A DNA stretch of 64,000 nucleotides from positions 5,271,001 to 5,335,000 of the forward strand of contig NC_092579.1 of the NCBI RefSeq assembly GCF_037975245.1, given 5' to 3'. Both the position numbers and the translations under genes were made by a program. This DNA is from Apostichopus japonicus (lineage: Eukaryota > Echinodermata > Holothuroidea > Aspidochirotida > Stichopodidae). The notes under the pieces were generated by a model. It searched no databases, was not told where the DNA came from, and was given only the letters and a program-made list of their open reading frames with translations. Positions 35,760 through 48,657 of the stretch are shown here, in pieces (positions within the stretch are counted from its first letter, which is position 1; each line of letters begins with the position of its first letter).

Positions 35760-36330
35760 TTGCGGTCACATGTTCGAACTATGTAATTTACAGAACACTG
35801 ATAATTTAATTGGTCATTTTCAACAGAGCTCTTAGGAATTGTGCATGATACAGCAGTATCATCGGCATATTTTGTAACAGAAATGTGTGAACTTGACATA
35901 ATTTCATAAGTATAAATAGTTAATAATATGTGTAAAAGTAAGTTGGCCTGACGTTTCGATCCTAGCAGGATCTTCTTCAATAATATAGCAGATTATGGAC
36001 CCCCCCCCCCCTTTAAGGCACATCAACCTATATTTCTGATATTTCCGATAACCTTTTATCCAACTTGTCTAGACCATCCTTGAAGAAATTGTGTCAGCCA
36101 ATGAATAAGCCATGTTTCTTTGATAAATCGTAAAGATCCTTCATTAATTGATTAGGCAAGACATGATGAAACGCAATTGAAAAGTCAAGAAAAAGACCCT
36201 TTGTTATAATTCTTTCCTTACAATCTAAATGAGACACTATATCATGGATGAATCAAACGTTTGATATCTACAATACACGGATTCTTCGAGTGGCTAAGCC
36301 AGATAAAAAGTAGTTTATAAGTTAGGCTAG
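35760..36330 (-). mobile_element. LINE RT fragment split by a ribozyme-bearing insert
   Basis: The minus strand encodes GLFLDFSIAFHHVLPNQLM (RT palm A box, about 36150-36210), HNFFKDGLDKLDKRLSEISE, and after a break the palm C box VTKYADDTAV (about 35850-35880) with NDQLNYQC. The expected region between them, which normally carries the TGxPQG box, is replaced by about 90 bp with a C run (36001-36012) and the hammerhead-like motif. The copy is dead. Confidence 0.85.
35946..35980 (-). ncRNA. Hammerhead-like motif, stem I lost
   Basis: The minus strand reads TTGAAGA, A, GATCC-TGCTA-GGATC, GAAACGTC, AGG. Stem II is perfect (5 bp), but the first core base is U instead of C and there is no upstream strand for stem I. 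It interrupts a LINE RT fragment. Confidence 0.45.
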
Positions 36331-36339
36331 TGCAATGCT

Positions 36340-37998
36340 TGTGATGAGCAAAGCCGTCTACAGCTAAGAGAAACCTTACTTCTTTGGGGAGATGTTACAT
36401 TTTTAGCGTTTCTTTATATGTGAAACTGAAGACTGCAGGAAGCCTAAGTGAAAATGAGCTAATGTTTGCATGTTTTAATTTTTCATAATACTGGTATTTG
36501 TATATTGAACTGTTTACATTCACATTGAAAAGGAGACGGGAAACCAAATATTAAAGTATATCGCCCCACCCCTCGTCATCCCAAGTGGCACTAAGACATC
36601 ACACATTGGCCAAAAAATAGCCCCATGCCACGACTTTTAGAACCAATTTACTCCCGTACTGTGCAAGATAATGGACTTAGATATTTTAGGGATAATTTCA
36701 ACACAAGGATCTTGGTGATATAAGTTCATTATGAAGGTTTGGGATTTCTTCCCTTAAGTCCTTAGGAATGGTTAGGCTAACACTAAGAGTTGCTTAAATT
36801 AATTAACCTTGGTCTAGGTATTTATAGTCTTCGCGGTTACAATTAAAACTTGAGTGATTTATTCATTTTTTTTTACGAGTTACACCCATTGTCATCAATG
36901 TCCATCAGTGACTTACACCACTTGTTTCCTCATTTACACACAGCTCTAATTAAATGTACCGACACTATTACACCGATTCAGTAGAAATAAATAGCGTTAG
37001 TTCAGTCTACTGTCTATAGCTACTAGCGCAACAGATACAAGCATCGAATGTACTGCAATCATAACACTAGGCTACTATTCAGGTATATTATTGTTGACCC
37101 CACTGGCCATTCTGTATTCACGAGTTATGCTATCGTGTGTGAAATGCTGCATTAATCAATTTAAAGGCGAGGTAGAAATGATAAAGATATTACCTTCCCA
37201 TCATCCTGGGTGTTTTCAAAAGTCAGTGTGACATGGTTTTTATGTTCGGCTTGTTCCAAAGGGTAACATCGTAGTTATGCAAAAACACATGGTCCTTAGC
37301 CGAATTGTGTTACTGAGTGGTTAAAATGACTGACGTATCGTCAGTATGTGAGAACGAGAGCGGGCCTTAGTTGGATATTCGTCAAATATCAGTCAGGAAT
37401 AGATAAAAACTAAACAGTTTTAGAACTTCTAACCCGGCTCAACGGATTTTTCACCCTCGAAATAAGTAAGAAAAAATATTTAACTCAATTTCGCAAAAAG
37501 TGCATATTTGCCACTACGCTAAACGGGGACGACATATTATCAATGAAGTGGTGTGTTGTCGGATTTTTCTTGGTACTACGGGCGAAGGTCATTAATTAAG
37601 TTTCGTAACTCATCGGGAAGCGATTAGAGGGGTTGTGAGCATGCGATTTCATGCAGATGGGAACAACTCCACCCCGCCCATGATACGCCCTTAAATGCAC
37701 TACATGATATTCACAGGAGATGTGTTCAATTCTCCAAACGCATGACGGATTTACTTTTAGATTCATTGTACGATTTACGGTACTAGGTTTGGGGTTACAA
37801 TTAGCATTCAGATCGGAGTGTATAACATTTTATCTCTGGATGACAGTGTTGCATCGAAGGACATAGGTCTTGTGCAGTTCGCATATAGATCCTGGTCTAT
37901 TACCGAAATGCGTCATGTTCCCCGACGACTCAGTCGAGTTCGAGTTGGTTTCATAGCACAATTGTACAACTGTTTAAGGCGTTCATTCACACACACGC
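36340..37998. other. Gene-free stretch
   Basis: Nothing recognised on either strand. Confidence 0.5.
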
Positions 37999-37999
37999 G

Positions 38000-38177
<178 letters not shown>

Positions 38178-38334
38178 TAGTGAGAGAGGAAAATGGAAAC
38201 GTCAAAAATTGAGCTTTCGGTGTAACGGGTCGGGTGAGGCGCACGCCTTTCCGAAATCCTCGATCCGTCACTGGCTACCCTGTGTATATCATAGGGATCA
38301 GCGCTGTTATTACCGTATGTCACTGTCCCTCGAT

Positions 38335-38535
38335 CTTTCTCTTCCCGGTGTCTTGGCGGTTTTCTTCTACTCCCTCCTTTTCTCCTTTTTCTCTCTTTTT
38401 TCTTTTTCTTTTCCCTTCGTTCTTCTCCTTCCTCCTCTATTTGACCCTTTTCACCCCTCTCTTTTCCCTCTCTGTTCCCTTTTTTCTTCTCCCTTTTGTT
38501 CTCTCCTCTTTTTCTTACCCGGGATACGCACGCCC
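38335..38535. repeat. Pyrimidine-rich tract
   Basis: About 200 bp of nearly pure C/T on the plus strand. Antisense open frames (Lys/Glu/Arg-rich) derive from it. A C run at 38548-38559 follows. Confidence 0.85.
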
Positions 38536-38672
38536 CTAACAACCCTGCCCCCCCCCCCTCCACTGGATATGCGCCTATGAACTCATAACATGGAGAATTC
38601 CACTGGTACTCATACGCATGTTGTTGTACTCTTGAAATAATTCTGCTGAGAACTAGTTACTAATTGGTACCT

Positions 38673-41600
38673 ACCAGCATAACAGTTTTGAAGTTAACCT
38701 CTTCTTGGATGGTCACGAAGGATATCACAGCAGCATAGAATACATATAAAGCATCTGCTACCTCCAAATTGGCATTTTCCATCTGAACAGAAGAAAAATA
38801 TTTCAGAGTTATCCGGTAACACAAAATTTCAAATTAAGACAGGAAATATAAAATACTAATATATTACAAATATCAGGTAATTTGCAATTTAAAACAAACA
38901 ATAAAATTGTTTCTCACTGAATAGCAGGGTATTAACAAAATATTGTAAAATAGCAATATAATTCCCAAGATCCATAGCGACACTTTTTACATTGACACCT
39001 TGCCGTATTAAGAACACTATAGAAAGTGCTGAAAAGCCCCAAAAATGGTTTGCATAATTTTATTACTTCCATATTACACTGAATATCATATAGCAAACTA
39101 ATTTTTATCTACAGCATCTCCAGCAAGGATATCACTCAAGCCAGGTAAACTCCTAACTCGACTCAACTTCATTGATGAGTCACAAAATCTGAAACTGCTC
39201 ATTTTAGCTTCCACACCGAACGTATCCCGACCCTGCTCTGACACTACACCCTCACACCTCCCTTGACAACAAAATCTCGGATAGAACAGTCTGCAGGGAG
39301 TTAAAAGAATTGAGAAATGCCAGATTTGGCACAGGTCAGCTTTAAGAAGATGAGAAAGAGACAAAAGAAAGACAAATACCATAAATCTGATTGTCATACC
39401 CAGCTGAATCAGGGGTTGTGAGGGATCAAGACAATCAGAGACACGAATTAATGAGGGTCTTATTATGTGTAGGACCACCAGGCAGTTCCAAATAAACTGT
39501 TACAATGTGAAAAAAATAACAACATTTTTATACTACAAACAAACTTTAATTCTAAATTTTCTTGTATGCACAATCCCAGGGAATAATTTAGTGTTCACAT
39601 TTTGCGTAGCATTTTGGAAAGGTTCTGAATTATTTCTCTCGTTCAAGACTATAGTTCCTGTGTAGTGTGTAGAGACTGCTAAAGATCTTTATAGTTTTAA
39701 TGCAGCGTGACCAATTGTTGTAGCAGTTGGCGATGCGATACTGTATAAATGATTTCCTGAATTTTTTTTTGCTTCCAGGTATATGACAGGGAATGTGAGT
39801 GGGATAGTGGTGGAAAATGTTTGACCTGGTAAAGAGGAATAAGTAAGATAAATGAGCATGGGCATATCTGAAAAACAATAATAATGTAATTTACATATTT
39901 TTAACATCTAAAAAGAGGAATTTTCATATAAACTCGACACGAGCGTGGGAAAACTGTTTCTATAAACTAGACAGGAGGGTGTGAGAACAATTTCTACCGA
40001 ATATTCACCAAATGAAGAATTTCCTGTTGTTCTCTAGTTGTTAATTTCTTCATCCATTTTGCTTCCTGTAATGAATAAACCATTGTCAATGTGTGTTTAA
40101 TCTTTACCATTACTCACATAGATCTGTTCTCTTTCAACGTATAAGTTTTGCAATTGAAGCAAAGAAAGAAGGCCAAGTATATTGGTAAGGCGAGACTTGA
40201 AAATATGAACGGAGAAGTCATGTATTCCTTTGAATACTGAAAAAATGAATTCTATTTGGGGTATCAGGTGATCAATTAAAACAGTTGCATAGAATCCATA
40301 GCACTGTAAATTACAGTACTAAATTGAAAGGGATACATTATTTAATTCATGTATATATACCTTTCACGTTTTTTTTCAAAGAACTCGGCTTATGCAAACA
40401 ACAAACCATATGTAGGCTACAAACAAAACAGCTGTGAGCCAGATATGGCAATCTAAATGTTTGTTTTAATGAAGAATGGCATTTTATTGTTTTTGTATTC
40501 ATTGAGCTCATAACTTCCAAAATTCTGCTCACACTGACTTTTTTTAAAGATTTCTTTAGTGGGCACTTTTCGGAAAAAGCAGACTTGAACCTCTTTGAAT
40601 TGAGCAGTTCTATTTGGCTGTTCAGGATCCACCCTCTACATGATAAGTGTCACAGTAGTCTTCAATGTCCTGAAAGGAAAACATGTGTAGTAATATCAAT
40701 TTAATTTAGTCCAAGCATGATACAGAGGAGTGCAATGGGTGTGTGGATACTGGTGGAGGGTGGGGGGGGGGGTATTGGGACTCGTAAGCCTTAAAAATGA
40801 GGGGGGGAATACACAACAGAATAAATACACTTGATAATTAACTTTTACTGACATATTTATTTGTAACTACAAGGTTAAATGTTCAACAGTTGTTAGTATA
40901 ATGCAACTCATATTTAACACAATACTTGGATTTAAAAAAAAATAGTCAATGTAGAGAATCTTCAAAAAAGTTTGAATGAGATCTTGTATCGTATATATAT
41001 ATATCAGTTAATAGAATAAAAAGATGTCATAATTAGATTTGAAACAGTGAGACCAGGAATACTGCCTTGTTTCATACCATACCCTTGTGCCATCCATTGT
41101 ACATTAAGAAGCTGACCATATTAACTTAGGATGCAAGTGCTGGTCAGAAATCACCATCAAGGTCCCTGCTTCAAATCTAAATCTAGCCGAAAGTTCTCCT
41201 AATGAAATATGTTAACATTATCCAACTAATTGTCTTTTTATCTCTTGCTTAAATAGTATTGTTTATATAGTATTCCTAAGAACCTAATCTTGATAAATTT
41301 TTGGCATACTTGGCTTGTGGCTGTCCACATTTTGTCCCGTTGCTAATGCCAGATTGGCCCCCTGTCTATACTAGGGCTACTTTTAATCACTCAGAGATAC
41401 ATAGAAATACACATAGATAGGGATCCACAGGGAGCTAAAACCATTTAAGGATGCAACATATCTCAAAGAATACATTAAAGTAAAATTTTCTGCTAAGAAA
41501 TCTATCAATCAATCTATCAGTGATGAGGTGAAAACAATCCTTAAAATGTATGTGACAGAAACAAAGGAAACCTCTCTATGAATTATACATAACACTATAC

Positions 41601-41961
41601 AATCCATGATACGCAATTGACAAAGAGCCTATGCAATATTTCGAGGGTCGGTTAACGGAAGTATGTGCTCATTTACCTTCTTTTCCTCTTAAATTGTCTT
41701 AATGCAATCTTCACAATTACACAATACTCAAATTTTAAGTTAAGGTTTAAAAATACTAAAGGTGCCTTTACCCACATTTGGTAAAACTGGCGCAAATGTT
41801 ACAATTTGGGTTACAGCCCGTTCCACCTGCAGGCTGTAATCCTTTGTCTCCTTATGGTCAATTGCATCAATAGCTTGATTTGCAGTAAATGCCGGCTCTT
41901 CATCCCCATTTGTTTCTAACTTATGATAATGATCCACCTGGAATGCAGGCATTCCACCAAG
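38673..41961 (-). CDS. Possible exons of an unidentified minus-strand gene
   Basis: Four short open segments have plausible borders on the minus strand. 41961-41740 encodes MPAFQVDHYHKLETNG and ends with a stop. 40669-40622 encodes DIEDYCDTYHVEGGS and then TGA after a good acceptor. 40065-40009 encodes EAKWMKKLTTREQQEILHL. 38782-38673 encodes NLEVADALYVFYAAVISF and a further dozen residues up to a GTACCA donor. Phases are mostly zero, but two segments end in stops, so they cannot all belong to one linear mRNA. I recognise no family. Some may be chance open stretches. Confidence 0.25.
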
Positions 41962-42269
41962 CTAAAGCAGCAAGTTCAGTTGTTTAATCCACTTAACACT
42001 TTCCATTAACAAAGGTAACAGGTTAACTGTAAAGCAGAATTCTTTTATAATATGGAGGATCAATAATGATGCAGAAAATCGTTGAATGACACCCGAAAGA
42101 GCAACATGCTTTAATCTTGACTGACGTGTGTGGGAAACCTACGGCCTCCCAGATGATAGGAACCTTTACTTCTGATGGGGTCGCTCTCGTGCACCTGATC
42201 CTCTTTCCTCTGCAGTAAAGGGCATAACATGCGTTTATCCTCCATCCATATACCAGTCATGAATATCCA

Positions 42270-45200
42270 TCATCTTCGATTCCCTCCTCCTGACATCCTT
42301 TGCATTTGATCTTTTATGTAGGCTTCTATAGCCGCACTCTGTTTCTCGTCGAACGTCTTCCTCTCGTATAGAGTCATGACTTTCCGTTTCTTGTACTTGG
42401 ATGAACTGCTTGCTTGGAGTTTGACAAGAGCAGTAGCATTCTTTGATAGCATTGCACTCAGATGAAGTTGCTTCTTACCGCTCTTTAAATTTTCGAAGAA
42501 CAAATAAATAATAATAATAATAATGGCTTACCAGCAACATATGACTTAACCACCAACGATGAATCTGATCAGAGAGTTACCAAAGTACAGAGGTCACTCG
42601 TATTCAAACATTATTTTTGCTTGGTGACCCCAGTTCTCACCTTCTTGAGCTTCGCAACCCTCTAGCAGATGTTAGGAAGCTGCTTTATGGGGAGAAGGTA
42701 ACCACTACCTTTTGAGAAAGTTTATATGACTATGAAGATGCTAAGTTGCAAAATAGTGTTGAAATTTGCAACTTTTGTTTTCAAGCAATTTGTGTTCAAG
42801 ACTTTCCACCTTTTTCTTTGCCTCGAATAGCAGCAATTTCAGTTTGTTTTTGCTTTGTTTTTGATGAACCTCCAAAATCGTTTGATGACGCTAACAGGGG
42901 TAGCGACCCCACCTTGAATACCAGGGGCGTATGTCACTGATTAAACCAAAATAGCAAGGACACTACTTGGTTTAATTGGACATGCGAAATTAAGGTATGT
43001 CACATTTAAAAATCTTGAGCTAAGAGCAACAAGATCTTAAGATGAAGTTTTCATGTTGCAGTAGGTTCTCTTTGTGGGTCACTTGTGATTTGATGGTCAG
43101 TAAACAACTTCTTTGTTGCCTAACAGGCAATATGTATCTTTATCAAAACTCCACATATTCAGGTGATACCGCTGCAAGCCATTTCTTCTTGTTTATGGAA
43201 TTGTACCATATGTAATATGTGATTAATACACCATTTGAACTGTCAAGAAACATGAATCCATGTGAACCATTTTATCATTTCATACATAAAAAGAAATATT
43301 CTTAATCTATCACATAATAAGTTTAGTTTGCAGCACTAGTTAATGCCAATTAAAAGCCATAGTAACTTTTTCTGGTTTCAAACTCACCTTTTCTACTGTG
43401 GCTTTCCCTCCTCTGGGTTTGGCTGTAAACTGTGGAGGACATCTTGCCACATCACCAAAAGCTATTTTTTCTAGAAGTGAATATGAAGGCATAAATATGA
43501 GGTTAAACTTTACATTACTGATAGTAAAAACTTGATACAGTTAACTTTTGCAAACATAATATCTTCCCTTAGTCCTCTCTTTGTCTCTCTACAGTGTATC
43601 TCCTACCTCCCCTCTCCCCCTGTTGGTGTCTTTCTTCGCTCCATCCCTTGTCTACTAATCCTCTTACATCTATCTCTTCTGTGTTCACCCTGCTCATTAA
43701 CCTGTCTGTATTCTCTGCTTGTATTTGTCCCTTCTGTTACTGTTACTTGTCATTCAGCCTCTGAAGAATATCGTGCTAGGATCGAAACGTCAGGCCAACT
43801 TTTACACAAACATAATATATCTTTAGATTTAATGACTGTACCAGAAATAGAAAACATGACATTGCAAAGATATTTTTTTTCTTAAACAGAATTGGCATTA
43901 TCTTGCTGTAGTGGTTTTCATGATTATTACCAGTTTGACAAATTTTTTAACTTTTGCAACTTTATTTAGTGCCTGGGTTCAAGCTAGGCATATATATGTC
44001 CTAATAATGACACGTATGGTTAAAAGCTCTTGTAAAACTTACAGACATTTCCTTCCATGTTTTAATATAAATCATGATAAAATTAAAAAAAAATAAATAA
44101 AAGCAGGGGACAATTAAAGTGTTTTGAATTTGGTAAAGCAAGTTTTATGTTACTGAATCCTGTTGACAGTAGAATAATGAAGATACTACAAATCTGTGGA
44201 TTCAAAATTCTTTGCAATTGTGCAATAATTTCACGAACTTGCTTTACCAGGTAAATTATTAATAGCACAGCAGTCTTTTGTCACCAATCACCTCCATTAC
44301 TTTCAAAATAGAAGCTTGCGTGCAGTACTGTTTATGGAATTTAAAAGTAAAATGTAAATAGAAATGAAGATAAGTTAAATATCTTGATCATCTTTACATG
44401 AACTTCATTAAATATAATATGTTCTACCTGTGAAAAAGTCTTTTTCCAACTGATCTAGATTCTTTTCTATCTTCTTGTGTTCGGCTTTCTTCTTTAGTAG
44501 CGCCAGTCTTCTGCAGAATACAGAAAAGTGATACAAAAAGTTAAAGTTTTACAACATATGATGTCTTCAGTTAAGGAGAAGGCAATATCTGAAGGTCATG
44601 ACTGCCTTACAGAGAACTACTTGAGGCAAAAGCTTGGCATAATTTGAAAATTGCTGTATTTTTCCCCTGTTGTTTCACTGTTAACATTTAACAAATCTGC
44701 TAACTGGAAGAGACCTATGTTAAAGTCTCAATGTGTGTTTGCCAAATTTTAACTTCGACCTTTCCAGCTTACTGCCCTAAATAGCTCAGTGAAAATAACA
44801 CCATTTTATGCAATTTTCATATTAATAATCATTATCTTTATTGAGTTATCTGTCGTTAAACATTTGGAGCTGAATAAACTATGCCAGAATTTTTAACGAG
44901 CCCGTAGCTTCTTCAAACTTCAATAAAAATTTGCAAGCCCTGTCCAACAGCTCATGCGCCAATCAAATCTCTCAGTTTTGTTTACGACCGTCAGGCTAGG
45001 CTTACTTTCACTTTTGTGGTAAGCCTATTTTAGGTCAAATTCTCTTGAATAGTTTCTTTCTTTCGGTCTTACCGATGTAGCTTGTGAAATTGTGTCATTT
45101 CCTTCCATTGCAAGGAATAAACAGGTGTTTTCAGACGTTTCCTCCGTGAAATTGGGTAAAAAATTGGACAATACGAGTATTATAGGAATACATAATTTGT

Positions 45201-48200
45201 GTAATGAAGATGCTGATATGGGTGGTCGCAGTGATTTGACAGTAAATCGTTCGCACCATAAGGGTTACAGAAATTAAATTTCTTTCTTTTTGATTGCGAT
45301 AGGTTTTCTCCATTAAACCCACCTGGTCAGAGTGCATTTAGAATAAGAAACATTGAATCTGCTACGGAAATTTTTTTCCGAAATTCATCAACAAACACGT
45401 ATTAAGCTGTTAGCTTAAAACAGGAACACATACAGATAAACAACTAGTTTTAAGACAATTTTAAGCAGAAAATTTAGTAAAATGGGTTATTTTATTAGCA
45501 AAATTTCCACTCAAATGGAGGCATCGTTTACATAGCGGAGCGGCAATAGGTTCGTACGGTACAATATACTGTAGACAATGCAAGCAGCTTGCCGATTCCG
45601 TAATACAATTTAATCGTAAGATACCGCAAACTGAACAGAAGAATAGACCTAAAAGATGCCTCATGCGTGATATGTGACGGGGAAATGGCTTACGTTACTG
45701 TCAACGAATTACCAAAAAGACACTAAAAATAATCGAACAACTACGAGAAGACGCTGACCCGAATCGACCAGGGTAGCATATACATGACTAAGCTTCACCT
45801 GAACATAGTAATTACTCATTTTAATATCCAAAAGTACAAACACAGAAAAAGTATCCTTTCAATCAGGGGCGGCGATCTGTTTCAAATATTGGGGGGGGGA
45901 GGGTGGGACATTTGCTTGGATGCAGCCGAATTACTATCAAAGCGGAGCGCCACCATTGGTTGGCGCACAGCGTACAAGAACATTTCTGGTTTTGATAGCC
46001 CCCCAGATCACCGGAAATGGCACTTCTCGGGCTCGAAAATGACCAACCAGATGTACACTTTTGCCTGAGAACCAAGTTTTTCCCAATAGTTTTTTGTTCA
46101 TTCATAACCTTTTTTCAAGATTGTCACCAGTCACACATCATGTTCGACCTCATTGCATCTCCTGTGGATCATTGCTTTTGTAGGTTATTCTACGTAACGC
46201 TACACAATACCCGTCAGCCCCACTTTTCAAGGTTTTAAGCCCATTATTTGTTCAGAATTTGAATAATAAATTCACTTCAAAACATACCCATAATGTTGCA
46301 CCAAATTTCATCTATGGACAACCAATATAGAAAAGCCCCCCCCCCCCCCAACCCCTAATAGACCGGTCAAAATTGCACGAGTAGAGGGAAGTATGATGAA
46401 GAATGTTGGTCAAGGAATTTTCGAAAATTCAAACACAGTTAAATTATTGGTGTACAAATATTAAAACCTCTTATAACGGCTACTATAAAACTTCGATATC
46501 ATAAAAAAAAACCAAAAAATATGCTCGAGGGGGAGGGCGGTTTCCACCCTTCACCCCCCCCCTCCCTTGGCTACGCACCTGCGGTTAGAAATCTTGTAGG
46601 AAACAGGCCAAATGGAAACCCAGTGAACCCATATCGATGTGGATCATATATATGATTGTACGTACTTACACTCATACACAAGATGCAAACCAAATTTCAT
46701 TACGGATGCAGTCCGTCTAGCTATTCATTTCGAGAAAAAAAGTAAAAACTACTTTCGGTCATATATAGTAACAAATTGTGACACGGTTAGACAGGCGCCT
46801 TGCGAGGAATTTGCCAAGGGAGGGACAAAGCTTGTACCCAGACATTCTAATTGTAGCGCCACCATAAGTTGTCGCGAAGCGCAAAAGAAAATTTTCGCCG
46901 AAAATGCCCCCAGATCGCTGGAAATGGCACTTCCCAGGCCTTGTAAGTTGCATCTAAGCATTTTCTATTTTGAAATTACTAGCGATATCATAAAAAAATA
47001 CAAAACATATGCTTAAAAAAAAACTATGCCACCAAATATTGGGGAGGGGGGGGGATATTAGATACTATATCGCCCAACCTAAAATATTGGGGGGGACATG
47101 TCCCCCCGCCCCCCCCCCCCATGATCGCCGCCCATGCTTTCAATAAACAAAATTTAGCAGTGAATATCCAAATCCACGTTTCTCGTTCAATCCTGGGCGA
47201 AATACTACCGTGACTCTGTGTAATTCCAAAGAGTTACTGTAGGTCTAGTCGAAACAGGCCTTGACCAGTAACATCCCACAATCACAAGACAGTCACTAAC
47301 GAAATAAAACGTCCGATCACTACATAGAACCGTTTTCATTCAACTCCTTGGACCATGCAGATGCCGGAATAAACACAACGGACAATATAAGACATGTATC
47401 ACGAACTCACGATACTGGAATACAACAAATGAAATAGATAAATGCGATGAAATCCTAACATGACTATTTACACATGCTGTGAGCCAACCTCCGCGAGAGT
47501 TGTAACTCACTACATGTACTAACAATGCTACCCTAGGCACGGTATATACCACCATGGAGCTATAAACATGATACCACTGACCTCAATGGTATATACACGG
47601 TCATCTCTTACAGTAAATATTATACTGTCAATTGCGTGATATAATGTTACATGTAAGGACGTCCAGGGCGTGTTTACGAGGAGACTTGAAAGGGTCAATT
47701 TCACATTAGCTATGCCCGACACAGCTGTCGACAGTATTTAATTTTCGCAGAATGAGACATTTGCAGCATGCACAGAGGCAGGGTCATGCATGTGGACTCA
47801 CGGGCATGAGATACATCGGGTGCTGAAAAATCTTTCCGCGTGGATCTCACAAAATTGATCCAAAGTCTACGGCGTTTTACGTCGGTCCTTCTACTCAGAA
47901 AGCTAAAAAAGCTGATGCTTTTGTTGGCTGAGGTATAACTGCAACCTCCAACAACACAGAATTGTGGCATTTCGGGGGAAAAGGGAGTAATATCGTTGAT
48001 GTTTTTGGCAGCTCAAGTATACAACTTTTCACACTAAAAGTATTGTTGTGAGTGAGGTATACCAACAGTGACGTCACATGGTCACCTGATATCTTAGGAA
48101 TGTTTCAGGAATGTCTGAAATAGGTTTCCTAAAAAGCTGATTTTTCTTCCCATTGTTTATGTATTTAACGTCCGAAATTGGTAAATTTAATTACAGCAAA

Positions 48201-48625
48201 TGTAATTGGAGTGAGTTAAGGATTACATACATGCAAAATGGTGGGATTTTATGTTCATAGAAAAGTCTCCATAGTTGGTCTTTAACATAAACCATAGAGC
48301 AGTATGAGTGAACTTGATGATATATAACATAGAGTTAGCATAGACCATACAGCAGTACGAGTGAACTTGATGATATATAACATAGAGTTAGCATAGACCA
48401 TGTAGCAGTATGAGTGAACTTGATGATATATAACATAGAGTTAGCATACATAGACCATGTAGCAGTATGAGTGAATTTGATGGGAAAGGAAACAAAATCA
48501 TGAAATGGAAACCATTGCTTTAATGAAGATGGAAATATAACTGGTAATTAGGTATTTTTGGTTCCTTGCTAAAAGCAAAGGAACCTATGTATTCAGGTTG
48601 GCGTGTGTGTGTGTGTATGTGTGTG

Positions 48626-48657
<32 letters not shown>

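Larger units (their letters stand above)
45864..47136. mobile_element. 1.27 kb hAT-type element in intron 3 of CCDC137
   Basis: The termini CAGGGGCGGCGATC and, in complement, CATGGGCGGCGATC are flanked by a perfect 8-bp duplication CTTTCAAT (45856-45863 and 47137-47144). Part of the interior (about 45940-46440) is the reverse complement of 29110-29700, and about 46790-47010 is the reverse complement of the 26983-27274 family. It is therefore a composite. C and G runs mark the ends. Confidence 0.88.

Noticed and set aside
45863-46961. Similar 64-125-residue frames in several repeats
   Set aside because: They translate the shared hAT module in different frames and with stops; no consistent protein is conserved.
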